Source: Arcicella sp043769985 (GTDB lineage Bacteria > Bacteroidota > Bacteroidia > Cytophagales > Spirosomataceae). From it: a stretch of DNA of 64,000 nt. Where the stretch lies: NCBI GenBank assembly GCA_043769985.1, contig JAYVIV010000034.1:24840-88839 (forward strand). The letters run 5' to 3'. Below are positions 7,799-16,400 of this stretch, piece after piece (within the stretch, counting starts at the first letter, position 1; every line of letters begins with the position of its first letter). A model generated the notes under the pieces. It did no database searches, was not told the origin of the DNA, and saw only the letters and a program-made list of their open reading frames with translations. The position numbers and the translations under genes are program-made.

Positions 7799-10198
7799 CT
7801 ACATGAATTTAAAATTATAAGTCAACGAAGGAATGGGTGAACCAAATATCGTTAATTGATAAGCATTTAGTCCTTTTTCTGACCTTAAATATACGGAGTA
7901 AGCATTAGCACGGGCGTATAAATTATAGACGGCAAACGTCCAAGAACCTTCCCAACGCTTCTTTTGCATACTCGGATTGCGAATTGTCCATGAAAAATCT
8001 AAACGGTGATAATCTTTGATTCGGTCGTTATTTCTTTCCACGTAAAAAGGATATTTCACGTTGTTATATTGCACAAAACCCTCTGGAACGGTGAATGGTC
8101 TGCCCGTATTATACACGAATGTAAACCCAAATTCATGGTGTTTCCCCTGCGAAAGACTGATGGTGGCGTTGAAACTATGCGGACGGTCATAATTGGTGGC
8201 ATACCAGTTTCCGCCGTTTATTTGCTCATCGAATCTATCGCTGACTTTAACTTGATTTAAGGCTCTGGAATAGGTGTAATTTACCCAGCCAGTAACCTCT
8301 CCTTTCTTTTTACTGACCATCAATTCCACGCCATAGGCTTTGCCTTTTCCTTGCAACGTTTGAGTTTCTATGTAAGGCTGAAATAAGAAATCTGCTCCTG
8401 GTTTGAAATCTAAGGCGTTTTCAGTATTTCTGTAATATCCTTCTAAAGAAAATTCATAGATGTTATTTCTTGAATTTTTAAAAATTCCACCTGAATATAA
8501 TTCGCTAATCTGGGGTTTTATGTAAGCATTGCTGGTTGCCCAACGGGAGGTTGGTAGGGGAGTGGTTGTGTTGGAAACGACCTGTAAATATTGACGCATC
8601 AAACTGTATCCAAACTTGAAAGAAGTCAATTCTGAAAGTGAGTATTTTACCGCAATTCTTGGTTCAAGTCCACCATAAGATGCTGAAGTTTCGTTTGATT
8701 GATAAAGGGTTGAATCAGTAACACTAAAATCGGATTTGGATAATAATGGATTATAATTCCTGACAGTTCCTCCCAAAGCACTATAAAATGAATATCTCAG
8801 ACCAACAGAAAGTGTTAGTTTACTGTTCACCGTGAATTCGTCTTCGATGTAAATTCCTGATTCTGTGCTTCTTTCTTCGGGAACTGAACGATAATTTACA
8901 CTCTTAGAACTTCCAGGATTTAAAGTACCAGGATTGATTCGGTATAAAATCGTACTGATGCCGCCCTCTAAACTGTGTTGTTCATTGAGGTTATAATTCA
9001 AACTTGATTTCAATTGATTATACAGAATGCCAGACTCCAATGAAACTTTATTGTCAGAGTTTATTTCGGGCAGCAGAGTTTGGGGTTGATAATCAGTATA
9101 AATGGCACTGGTTTGTAAGTTTAATTTGGAATTAAACGCATGAAACCACTTCAAAGCCGCATTCGCCGTTTGATAGTCATATTGTGTGGAGGTTGCATTT
9201 ACATTACCAATTGTGCCCAACAAATCTGTCTGAAAGAAATCTTTACTCACATATCCTGAAAAAGTAAAAGTGTTATTGGGGTTCATTTTATAGAATAATT
9301 TAGTCGCCAAATCATAAAAATTAGCCTTGATATTCTGCAATTTTGGTGGTCCCAATTTGAAGATGAAATCATTGAAAGAAGCTCTTCCCGAAATCATGAT
9401 GGATAGTTTCTCTTTTACTATCGGCGTTTCAATCGTCAATCGGTTAGAAACCAAACTAATTCCCCCCGTCATTTTGAATTTATTTAAGGAAGGATTAATT
9501 AGGTTAATATCAATTACGGAGGAAGCACGACCGCCAAATTTTGCGGGAATTCCTCCCTTGTATAATTCCAACCCAGAAACAGCATCGGGAGGGAAAATGG
9601 AGAACAATCCGAAAAGGTGCGTGGGATTAAAAATAGGCGTATCGTCTAAAAGAATAAGATTTTGGTCCGTTGTTCCGCCACGAATATTCACACCATTAGC
9701 GGCTTCACCCACCGAGGTTACCCCTGGAAGCATCTGCAAACCTCTCAAAACGTCCGTTTCGCCCATCATGGCGGGAATTTTCTTAATAGCTTTGATGCTC
9801 AAGGCAGAAACACCCAGAAGTGGACGTGAAACATTGCCATTAATTACCTGACTATTAACCGTTATTTCATCTAATTCTTTGGCAACATTTATTAGACTTA
9901 CTGATAATTTTACTTCAGACTTTTTAATGATTAATCGCTCACGAAATGATCTATATCCAAAATGACTAACCGTAAGAGCATATTCACCAGGGGGCAAGAA
10001 AAACGTGTGAATGCCCTTATCGTTTGATGAAAGATTAGCTCTTTTAGCATCAATTTTTATAATCACATCCTTCAAAGGGGTATAATCACTCGAATCTTTC
10101 ACAGTGATTGTAACGGGTTGAGATTGTTGCGAAAAGCTGCTAAATTGGAAGGAAAACAAAAAGAATAATAGAAATGATGCAAGTGTTTTTATGTTCAT
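7799..10198 (-). CDS. TonB-dependent outer-membrane receptor with carboxypeptidase-like domain
   Basis: About 799 residues from the ATG at 10198. I chose this start because the next residues form a signal peptide (MNIKTLASFLLFFLFSFQF); a start 10 codons upstream would spoil it. Order: signal peptide; CarboxypepD_reg-like domain (about 25-110, VTVKD...PPGEYALTVSHFGYRS); TonB plug (about 140-230) with GETDVLRGLQMLPGV and GVNIRGGTTDQNLILLDDTPIFN; then a 22-strand barrel ending in an aromatic-rich strand (LTYNFKFM). It should import a ligand across the outer membrane using the TonB-ExbBD motor. The DUF4249 lipoprotein gene lies 91 nt upstream on the same strand, a recurrent pairing. Substrate unknown. 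Confidence 0.92.
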   Translation of the reverse strand: MNIKTLASFLLFFLFSFQFSSFSQQSQPVTITVKDSSDYTPLKDVIIKIDAKRANLSSNDKGIHTFFLPPGEYALTVSHFGYRSFRERLIIKKSEVKLSVSLINVAKELDEITVNSQVINGNVSRPLLGVSALSIKAIKKIPAMMGETDVLRGLQMLPGVTSVGEAANGVNIRGGTTDQNLILLDDTPIFNPTHLFGLFSIFPPDAVSGLELYKGGIPAKFGGRASSVIDINLINPSLNKFKMTGGISLVSNRLTIETPIVKEKLSIMISGRASFNDFIFKLGPPKLQNIKANFYDLATKLFYKMNPNNTFTFSGYVSKDFFQTDLLGTIGNVNATSTQYDYQTANAALKWFHAFNSKLNLQTSAIYTDYQPQTLLPEINSDNKVSLESGILYNQLKSSLNYNLNEQHSLEGGISTILYRINPGTLNPGSSKSVNYRSVPEERSTESGIYIEDEFTVNSKLTLSVGLRYSFYSALGGTVRNYNPLLSKSDFSVTDSTLYQSNETSASYGGLEPRIAVKYSLSELTSFKFGYSLMRQYLQVVSNTTTPLPTSRWATSNAYIKPQISELYSGGIFKNSRNNIYEFSLEGYYRNTENALDFKPGADFLFQPYIETQTLQGKGKAYGVELMVSKKKGEVTGWVNYTYSRALNQVKVSDRFDEQINGGNWYATNYDRPHSFNATISLSQGKHHEFGFTFVYNTGRPFTVPEGFVQYNNVKYPFYVERNNDRIKDYHRLDFSWTIRNPSMQKKRWEGSWTFAVYNLYARANAYSVYLRSEKGLNAYQLTIFGSPIPSLTYNFKFM

Positions 10199-10289
10199 GA
10201 ATGTTGGAAATTTGTCTGGAAATTTCAATAATAATTTAGATCGATAAAATTATCGAAGAATTTGCAATGGAATTTTACACAAAATAACT

Positions 10290-11426
10290 TTACTGCCAAC
10301 CAGCGGGTCTCACAGGTGTACGTGTGTCACTTTTTGCACATTTCACCACTGGCGGACGAAATGTATCCATCGAGGGTGGCTCTTCAAACGGAACGTGTTC
10401 TAAAATGTATTCAAAATCTCCACTTGCTCCTTTTCTATCCACCCAGTGACCCTTTTTTTGAACCGATACCACACTAAAATATCCTACCACTTTATCCGAT
10501 GGATTGGTGATATTTCTGATATTTCCAACAATTGCCGCCGCAGGAGTATCTGCCAATCCTCCCGTTGCTTGAGATTGCAATTCAAGATTTTTGAAGAAAC
10601 CATAAGCCTGTGGAGAAATGCTCATTTGTTCAATGTCAACTAAACATCCTTTCAAAAAATAGAAAGGAATTTTGGCGATTAATCTTCCCGCTACTAAATC
10701 GCCGTCCGAAACCACATCAGACATTACGTTGATAGACCTTCCTTTTATGATGGCATAGCATTCTCCAGAACATTGATAATCATAATAGGGCGTTCTGTTG
10801 AATGAAGGGAGTTTTATAGTACATCCGAGCGTTCGTAGATCATATTGTGAAGTATAACAAGTGGTGCAATGAACAATTTGTTCGAGGTGGGTATATCGCC
10901 ATAAATAAAAGTTTTTTTGATTGGGAGTATCTTTAAAATCCAAGAAAACATCACTGGTAGAATACAATTTTTTCCCGTTGTTAGATAATCTTCCTTGGGG
11001 GTTAAATTTATCGTACGTTTTCAAAATTGGTGGGGTCGGGACAAGCTGTTCCGCTGAAGATTCGTATTGTTGTCCGTTCGGTAATGAAAATCTCAGAAAA
11101 TACTTTTCGGATGGATTTATCCTAAAATCATTTGGTGGCAGAAATCCACCCGTTTTTTGCTCAATAAGACTAATTTCTTTATTCGTTTCGGATGACACGA
11201 TTACGGCTTTTACCGAAGAAATAGGTCTTACAAATGTATTCCCATCGTTGTAGATAGAATACTGAATTTTGATAGTGTCTGGGTTTTGATAGTTATCAGT
11301 CAGGAAACCTTCAACGACTAAAACATTATTCTTTTGATTAAAATCTACGTCGTAAGTGTCGATGCAACTGGTTAGACTAATAAGAGAGAAAACCAAAAAA
11401 TAAATTTGTAAATGCTTGATTATCAT
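10290..11426 (-). CDS. DUF4249 family lipoprotein
   Basis: A 378-residue exported protein. The N-terminus has a lipoprotein signal (hydrophobic segment followed by the lipobox LTSC, Cys at about 21). The mature start, DTYDVDFNQKNNVLVVEGFLTD, is the standard opening of DUF4249 proteins. It contains several Cys pairs (VHCTTCYTSQ, CSGECYAI) that may form disulfides. DUF4249 proteins are typically encoded next to TonB-dependent receptors, here in the same orientation and upstream of one. A role as surface or periplasmic partner of the receptor is inference from that linkage. Confidence 0.85.
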   Translation of the reverse strand: MIIKHLQIYFLVFSLISLTSCIDTYDVDFNQKNNVLVVEGFLTDNYQNPDTIKIQYSIYNDGNTFVRPISSVKAVIVSSETNKEISLIEQKTGGFLPPNDFRINPSEKYFLRFSLPNGQQYESSAEQLVPTPPILKTYDKFNPQGRLSNNGKKLYSTSDVFLDFKDTPNQKNFYLWRYTHLEQIVHCTTCYTSQYDLRTLGCTIKLPSFNRTPYYDYQCSGECYAIIKGRSINVMSDVVSDGDLVAGRLIAKIPFYFLKGCLVDIEQMSISPQAYGFFKNLELQSQATGGLADTPAAAIVGNIRNITNPSDKVVGYFSVVSVQKKGHWVDRKGASGDFEYILEHVPFEEPPSMDTFRPPVVKCAKSDTRTPVRPAGWQ

Positions 11427-11486
11427 ACAATTAATAAAATGATTATTTTTTAAAAGATTTAAAGTAACAATTTAGAGAAATAAAGT

Positions 11487-11494
11487 CAAAACTA
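11487..11494 (-). promoter_or_regulatory. Possible -7 element (TAGTTTTG) before the DUF4249 gene
   Basis: The minus strand reads TAGTTTTG, a TAnnTTTG match, about 60 nt before the ATG. No clear -33 box was seen at the usual spacing. Confidence 0.25.
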
Positions 11495-11653
11495 TGTTCT
11501 TATTTATCCTACATTTGTTTTTTTAAGAAAAACGAACAGATTGTAAAAATGTTGAAGTGTAATAAAATAATTTTACATTTTGATTAAGTAGCTGAAAATC
11601 AATTAGTTGTTTTGATGATTCATCATAACTAACCCAAAATCCTTGACGATATT

Positions 11654-12676
11654 ATGGCATTAATCTCCAAGAAAAAAATCCCTTTCAAAATCAATCTTCA
11701 ACTTCGTAAATACCTCAAAAAATACGGTAGGGAAACGATTATGCCTATCCAATACGCTGATTTACTGAGGTTTGAAAGCTCCATAAGTTTATATGATAAA
11801 AAAGGAAATGATACCCTTTGGATAACCGTTTTCTTTCCATATAGTGAAATTGAGCATATTTATGATGGGTTAAAGAAGATTTATGCCGACCTCAAAACCG
11901 AAGGGAATCAGGCAGTTATCAAACACCTTACCATCGACCGTGTGGACTTGTGTACCTACGGCAACACGCAACCTTTTCGCATCAGAATTGTCAATAGAGT
12001 AAATGATAATTTTGATTATTTCTACTTAAAAAGAGCAGATTGTTCACGGGTTTATGGCATGGAACTTGAACATCTATTATCGCCCAATCGAATTAGTTAT
12101 TTGACTAATGAAAATACCTTAGTTGAAGAACATATTGCGGGAATTCCGGGCGATCAATTCTTCCAATCTTATTTGAATAACCCAAAAATAAATCAAATTC
12201 GTTTGGCAAAAGAGTTTATTAAATTTAATGAGCGATGCTTAGTGATACTTTTGGGCGATATGCACTCATCTAATTTTGTGGTGGATATTACGCCCGATTT
12301 TGAGGAGGATTACTACCGAATCAGAGCCATTGATTTTGACCAACAGTCCTACGAAGGCAAGCGAACGGTCTATATGCCTCAATACTTCAAACAAAATAAT
12401 CCTTTGATTGAAATGGGTATGAAGCACATGACTCCCGAATCCGTTGAGCAATACAGAACCGAAGAACGCTCGCTGATTTCGGGACGTTTGAAAGTTGAAA
12501 ATCAACGGATTTATGAACTGATGTCTGTGATGGCGAAAGACGATATTTCTTCGGAAGAAAACACCAATCAACTTAAAACGGAATTGGCAAAGTATTACAA
12601 ATCAGATAAATTTTTAGCCTGCAAAACCATGGGCGAAATCGTATGGGCGAGTTTGGAGCGGGTGATGGTGCATTGA
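11654..12676 (+). CDS. Predicted kinase-like (APH/HipA-fold-like) protein of unknown function
   Basis: A 340-residue soluble protein without signal peptide. I do not recognise its family, but the motif order resembles the eukaryotic-like / aminoglycoside kinase fold. There is a possible beta-3 lysine in YFYLKRAD (Lys126) and a hinge-like LVEEHIAGIPGDQF (156-169). A Brenner-type catalytic loop follows in LLGDMHSSNFVVD (Asp202, Asn207), and a metal-binding DFD-like motif in RAIDFDQQ (Asp227/Asp229). No glycine-rich loop is obvious near the N-terminus. It is a lone gene, 100 bp upstream of the sigma factor gene and in the same direction. Kinase activity and substrate are inference. Confidence 0.55.
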   Translation: MALISKKKIPFKINLQLRKYLKKYGRETIMPIQYADLLRFESSISLYDKKGNDTLWITVFFPYSEIEHIYDGLKKIYADLKTEGNQAVIKHLTIDRVDLCTYGNTQPFRIRIVNRVNDNFDYFYLKRADCSRVYGMELEHLLSPNRISYLTNENTLVEEHIAGIPGDQFFQSYLNNPKINQIRLAKEFIKFNERCLVILLGDMHSSNFVVDITPDFEEDYYRIRAIDFDQQSYEGKRTVYMPQYFKQNNPLIEMGMKHMTPESVEQYRTEERSLISGRLKVENQRIYELMSVMAKDDISSEENTNQLKTELAKYYKSDKFLACKTMGEIVWASLERVMVH

Positions 12677-12738
12677 TAATTGAGTAGGGGTAAAATGAAA
12701 ATTGATTGTCTTAAAGATGAAATATCCGAATGGAATTG

Positions 12739-12746
12739 TATTTTTG
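12739..12746 (+). promoter_or_regulatory. Possible -7 element (TATTTTTG) upstream of the sigma factor gene
   Basis: TATTTTTG matches TAnnTTTG and lies 30 nt before the sigma factor ATG. No TTTG -33 box is seen at the usual spacing. Confidence 0.3.
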
Positions 12747-12776
12747 TGGCGTTGCTAATTTGCCTCACTTCCTCTA

Positions 12777-13361
12777 ATGATACAAATTCCAGATTCAGAT
12801 ATTTTATTGGCTATCCGTCAAGGTAATGAACGAGTTTATGAAACAATTTTTCGTAAATATTACCAAGCCTTATGCAACTATGCGTGCGGAATTTTGAAAG
12901 ATATGGACGATGCTGAGGAAGTTGTACAATCCATTTTTTTGAAGCTTTGGGAACAACGAGGAGAAATAGAAATTAATGTTTCTTTAAAATCATACCTATA
13001 CCGAGCCGTTCATAATACTTGTCTGAATCGCTTGAAACACTTAAAAATTCAAGAAACGTATCGCCAATATGTAGGGGATTATTTAGAAGAAACCTTCGAT
13101 TCTGCAACTGATATTATGGACAAAGCCGAGTTGGAAAATCGAATAGAAAACGCTCTTGAAAAACTCCCAGAACAATGCAGAATCATCTTTAAAATGAGCC
13201 GTTTTGAGGAATTAAAATACCAAGAAATAGCCAATAAATTAGGACTATCAATTAAAACTATTGAAAATCAAATTGGTAAAGCCTTGAGAATTATGCGAAC
13301 GGAACTGTCCGATTATTTGCCAGTTATAGTAATATTTGTTGAATTATTGAATTGTTGGTAA
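12777..13361 (+). CDS. ECF RNA polymerase sigma-70 factor (Bacteroidetes expansion family type)
   Basis: A 194-residue extracytoplasmic-function sigma factor. Region 2 runs from about residue 20 to 90 (YYQALCNYACGILKD...AEEVVQSIFLKLWE) and region 4 from about 120 to 175 (LPEQCRIIFKMSRFEELKYQEIANKLGLSIKTIENQIGKAL), the latter holding the helix-turn-helix for -35 recognition. The FecR-type gene follows, so this is the cytoplasmic end of a surface-signalling cascade. The last eight or so codons (FVELLNCW) are translated from the left arm of an inverted repeat at 13343-13387, so the native C-terminus may have been replaced. Confidence 0.93.
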   Translation: MIQIPDSDILLAIRQGNERVYETIFRKYYQALCNYACGILKDMDDAEEVVQSIFLKLWEQRGEIEINVSLKSYLYRAVHNTCLNRLKHLKIQETYRQYVGDYLEETFDSATDIMDKAELENRIENALEKLPEQCRIIFKMSRFEELKYQEIANKLGLSIKTIENQIGKALRIMRTELSDYLPVIVIFVELLNCW

Positions 13362-13387
13362 AATCGCAATTTCAACAATTCAATAAC
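13343..13387. repeat. Inverted repeat TTATTGAATTGTTG overlapping the sigma-factor stop
   Basis: Arms at 13343-13357 and 13373-13387 match at 14 of 15 positions. The left arm is coding (last residues of the sigma factor) and the stop codon lies just inside the loop. The same TTGAATTGTTG/CAACAATTCAA motif appears around 49950 and 50080. Confidence 0.7.
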
Positions 13388-13408
13388 TCTCACTTCAACA
13401 ATACAGAG

Positions 13409-13472
13409 GTCAGACGATAGTTAGACCGTCAAATTATAATTTGTTTAGCTTTTTATCTGACTATCATCTGAC
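13409..13472. repeat. Inverted repeat in the sigma-FecR gap
   Basis: Arms GTCAGACGATAGTTAGA (13409-13425) and TCTGACTATCATCTGAC (13456-13472) match at 15 of 17 positions around an AT-rich loop. It precedes the fecR start by 65 nt and could attenuate or space the two coding regions. Confidence 0.65.
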
Positions 13473-13536
13473 AAAAAATACCACTAAAAAGAGATTTGTA
13501 TGGTTTCCAACATTGGAAAATTATCTCAATAAAACA

Positions 13537-14538
13537 ATGAATAATGAACAAACCATAGACGACTTATTAGCAAAATACCTTGCCGATGAGACGGACACCC
13601 ACGAGTCGGACACGATTAGTGAGTGGATCATGGAGTCTGAGCATAATCAGAAGGTTTTTGACCGTTCCAAAATTGTGTGGGAAGGAACAAAAAATCTACA
13701 AAAAGTGGATGTTGATGCTGCTTGGACTAAGTTAAATATTGCGAAGAAAAAAGAAGTAGAAAATATTGATAATCAACAAGTTAAATCCATTTTTAAATTA
13801 AATTGGGTCAGTAACTTTCTGAAAATTGCCGCAGTTTTGGTGGTTTTATTCGGACTTTGGTTTGTGGCGGCTAAACAGTTTACAACACCGCAGAATGATG
13901 TTTTGACGTTTAAATCTGGAAATAAATCAATCGAAAAAATATTACCCGATGGAACAAAAATATTATTGAGTAAAAATTCTGAAATAACTTATCCAAAATC
14001 ATTTGAGGGTGACACTCGGGAGATTACTCTTTCGGGCGAAGGTTTCTTTGAGGTTCAGCACGATACTCTTCATCCATTCATCATTCATACACAAGGCACT
14101 GATGTGAAAGTATTGGGGACATCCTTCAATGTCAGAGCCTATAATGCTCAGGTTGAGGTACTTGTGAAAACGGGAAGGGTTCAATTTTCTAAAAATAAGA
14201 ATCAAGTCATCTTGACGAAAGGGCAAAAAGGAGGGATTTTAGCGAATGTTGATACCATCATTAAATCAGAAATTGCTGAAGTTGGAACTAATGTAGAAGA
14301 AAAAAACAATTCTTTCGTTTTTAATAAAATGACATTAGGGGAAGTTGCAGATGCCTTATCAAAACAATTTGGGAAAGACATAAAATTCAGCCAAGATAAA
14401 ATTAGAAACTGTAAATTAACGGCAACTTTCGAGAACGAAAAATTAGAAAATATAATCGCTGTTATTGCCGATACATTCAACTTAAAAGTTGATATTCAAG
14501 CCGATACAATTCTTTTAAGTGGTGAAGGGTGTGAATAG
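13537..14538 (+). CDS. FecR family anti-sigma / signal transducer
   Basis: A 333-residue single-pass inner-membrane protein. I chose the ATG at 13537 (MNNEQTIDDLLAKYLADETD), the normal FecR N-terminus; an upstream TTG would read through an inverted repeat. The cytoplasmic N-terminal domain should bind the sigma factor. One TM segment follows (about 89-108, FLKIAAVLVVLFGLWFVAA), then the periplasmic FecR domain (GNKSIEKILPDGTKILLSKNSEITYP...GEGFFEVQHD...VKVLGTSFNVRAY) and the C-terminal DUF4974 domain (FNKMTLGEVADALSKQFGKDI...LTATFENEKLENIIAVI). It should relay an outer-membrane signal from an STN-bearing partner, the likely candidate being the next gene. Confidence 0.93.
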   Translation: MNNEQTIDDLLAKYLADETDTHESDTISEWIMESEHNQKVFDRSKIVWEGTKNLQKVDVDAAWTKLNIAKKKEVENIDNQQVKSIFKLNWVSNFLKIAAVLVVLFGLWFVAAKQFTTPQNDVLTFKSGNKSIEKILPDGTKILLSKNSEITYPKSFEGDTREITLSGEGFFEVQHDTLHPFIIHTQGTDVKVLGTSFNVRAYNAQVEVLVKTGRVQFSKNKNQVILTKGQKGGILANVDTIIKSEIAEVGTNVEEKNNSFVFNKMTLGEVADALSKQFGKDIKFSQDKIRNCKLTATFENEKLENIIAVIADTFNLKVDIQADTILLSGEGCE

Positions 14539-14623
14539 AAAGTTGTAAGAACCTCGTTTTACTTTTTTGCTTATGACTTACAACATTAAACTCTATTAAC
14601 TCTATAAGCTCAACCCATCAAGT

Positions 14624-16387
14624 ATGAAATTCCACCCGTTAAAATATATTTTTTATTTTATCGTGTTCTTGATGCCTTTTTGCTCACTTTCCCAAACGCC
14701 TCTTCTTGAACGTCCGATTACTTTAAGGCTCAATAATGAAAAAATATCGGTTGTTTTAGATAACATTTCTAAACAAGGAAATTTCTCTTTTTCCTATAAT
14801 TCAGCCATTTTTGATGTCAATAATCGGGGAGATATTATGGTTCAAAATAAACCCGTTCGTGAGGTTTTGAATCTTATTTTTAAGGGAATTATTACTTATA
14901 AAGTGCGTGGGAATTATATTATTTTACAGCGAAATAACCAGAAAGAATCCCCTAAAACAATCATTTTAAGCGGTTATATTATTGATACTCAAACGGATAA
15001 ACCCCTAAGCAAAGCCACCATCTACGACCCCAAAAGTTTATCTTCAACAATTAGTAATCAATACGGATTTTATAGTATCAAGCTGAACGTTAGCACCTTA
15101 CCTGCAAAATTGGTGATAACTAAAGCTGATTATAAGAAGAGAATATTTGTCTTAAAATCAGAAATAAATACCTATGAAGTCATTGAATTAACGCCAATTA
15201 TTCATAAACCCATTGACATACCCGTTTACGATGATAATTCGATTGAAAAAAAAGAGAATTTTTTAAATCAGGACTTCTCACTCAAAAATAAACCACTTGC
15301 GTTGCCAGTGGTGCCTCTATTTCCTGATATTACCGATCAAAATCTCTTTCCAACTTCACCAATCATAGACTCAACACTTTATGAAAATCGTTGGGATGAA
15401 TTTAAAAAAAAAGTGGGCATAATATTCGTCAGTCGCTCACAACGAGTCAACGCCCAGAACGTAAATGATTCTTTAGGACAAAAATTTCAGGTCTCCCTTT
15501 TGCCTTTTCTCGGAACAAATCGTTTACTTTCGGGTAGTATAAATAATGATTATTCTTTAAATCTATTGATGGGATATTCGGGCGGTGTTCGTAAATTGGA
15601 GGTGGGTGGAATCTTGAACGGAGTTCGTAATGATGTGCAGGGATTACAAATAGCGGGCGTTGGAAATATTGTTGGTGGGGGAGTGATTGGAGGACAAATA
15701 AGTTCCTCTTTTAATATTGCAGGGTACTTGGAAAGTGGTATTCAGTTATCGGCAGGATTTAATGTAATTATCAAAGAATCCGTGGGTTGGCAGATTTCCC
15801 CCGTTAATTTTGCCCATAAAGTTGTGAAAGGAGGAAAGCAAATTGGGTTTATTAATATTGCAGATTCAACCGATACTGTTCCCATCGGATTTTTGAGTTT
15901 CGTGGGCAGCGGCAATGGATATAAACGCTTAGAACTATCAGTGGATGAAAATCAAACTGCCAGTTTTAGTTTCAAAACGGGTGTAAAGAAATTTTATAAT
16001 ATTTTGGCTTTACATTATAATTTCACTCGAAAACAAGAAATATTTGGTATTGGCTACGGAATTGGACGGGCGTTTGAAATAGGGAATTCGTGGATGTTAA
16101 ACACTGATTTGACTACCAATTTATTGGTAGAATATGATGATTTAAGTCCTAATGTGGCAGCTCTATGGAAATTTGATATAAGTTTCGAGAAGCAAATTGC
16201 CCGAAATGTTGCTGTTACTTTCGGACCATCCATTAAATATTTGGATATTGATGAATATAACTCTTCCTCTTGGATAACAAAACCATTTAATAAAATTCCT
16301 ACCTACAAAACCATTTCTTCAACTACAAATTCTACTTTCTGGATTGGTTTTCAGATGGGGCTTAGAATCAGATCAAGAAGAAATTAA
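14624..16387 (+). CDS. STN + carboxypeptidase-like domain outer-membrane protein, no TonB plug
   Basis: A 587-residue exported protein with a signal peptide (about 1-23, ending SLSQT). Residues about 29-100 form an STN (secretin/TonB short N-terminal) domain: ITLRLNNEKISVVLDNIS, FSFSYNSAIFDV, VREVLNLIFKG. Next comes a CarboxypepD_reg-like domain (about 112-195, LSGYIIDTQTDKPLSKATIYD). The C-terminal half has Gly/Val-rich repeats (GLQIAGVGNIVGGGVIGGQ, resembling LA_2272-type surface repeats) and beta-strand-like segments up to FQMGLRIRSR. No plug domain is visible. STN domains contact FecR in the periplasm, so this is the likely input protein for the sigma/FecR pair just upstream. Confidence 0.75.
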   Translation: MKFHPLKYIFYFIVFLMPFCSLSQTPLLERPITLRLNNEKISVVLDNISKQGNFSFSYNSAIFDVNNRGDIMVQNKPVREVLNLIFKGIITYKVRGNYIILQRNNQKESPKTIILSGYIIDTQTDKPLSKATIYDPKSLSSTISNQYGFYSIKLNVSTLPAKLVITKADYKKRIFVLKSEINTYEVIELTPIIHKPIDIPVYDDNSIEKKENFLNQDFSLKNKPLALPVVPLFPDITDQNLFPTSPIIDSTLYENRWDEFKKKVGIIFVSRSQRVNAQNVNDSLGQKFQVSLLPFLGTNRLLSGSINNDYSLNLLMGYSGGVRKLEVGGILNGVRNDVQGLQIAGVGNIVGGGVIGGQISSSFNIAGYLESGIQLSAGFNVIIKESVGWQISPVNFAHKVVKGGKQIGFINIADSTDTVPIGFLSFVGSGNGYKRLELSVDENQTASFSFKTGVKKFYNILALHYNFTRKQEIFGIGYGIGRAFEIGNSWMLNTDLTTNLLVEYDDLSPNVAALWKFDISFEKQIARNVAVTFGPSIKYLDIDEYNSSSWITKPFNKIPTYKTISSTTNSTFWIGFQMGLRIRSRRN

Positions 16388-16400
16388 AAAATATAAACCC

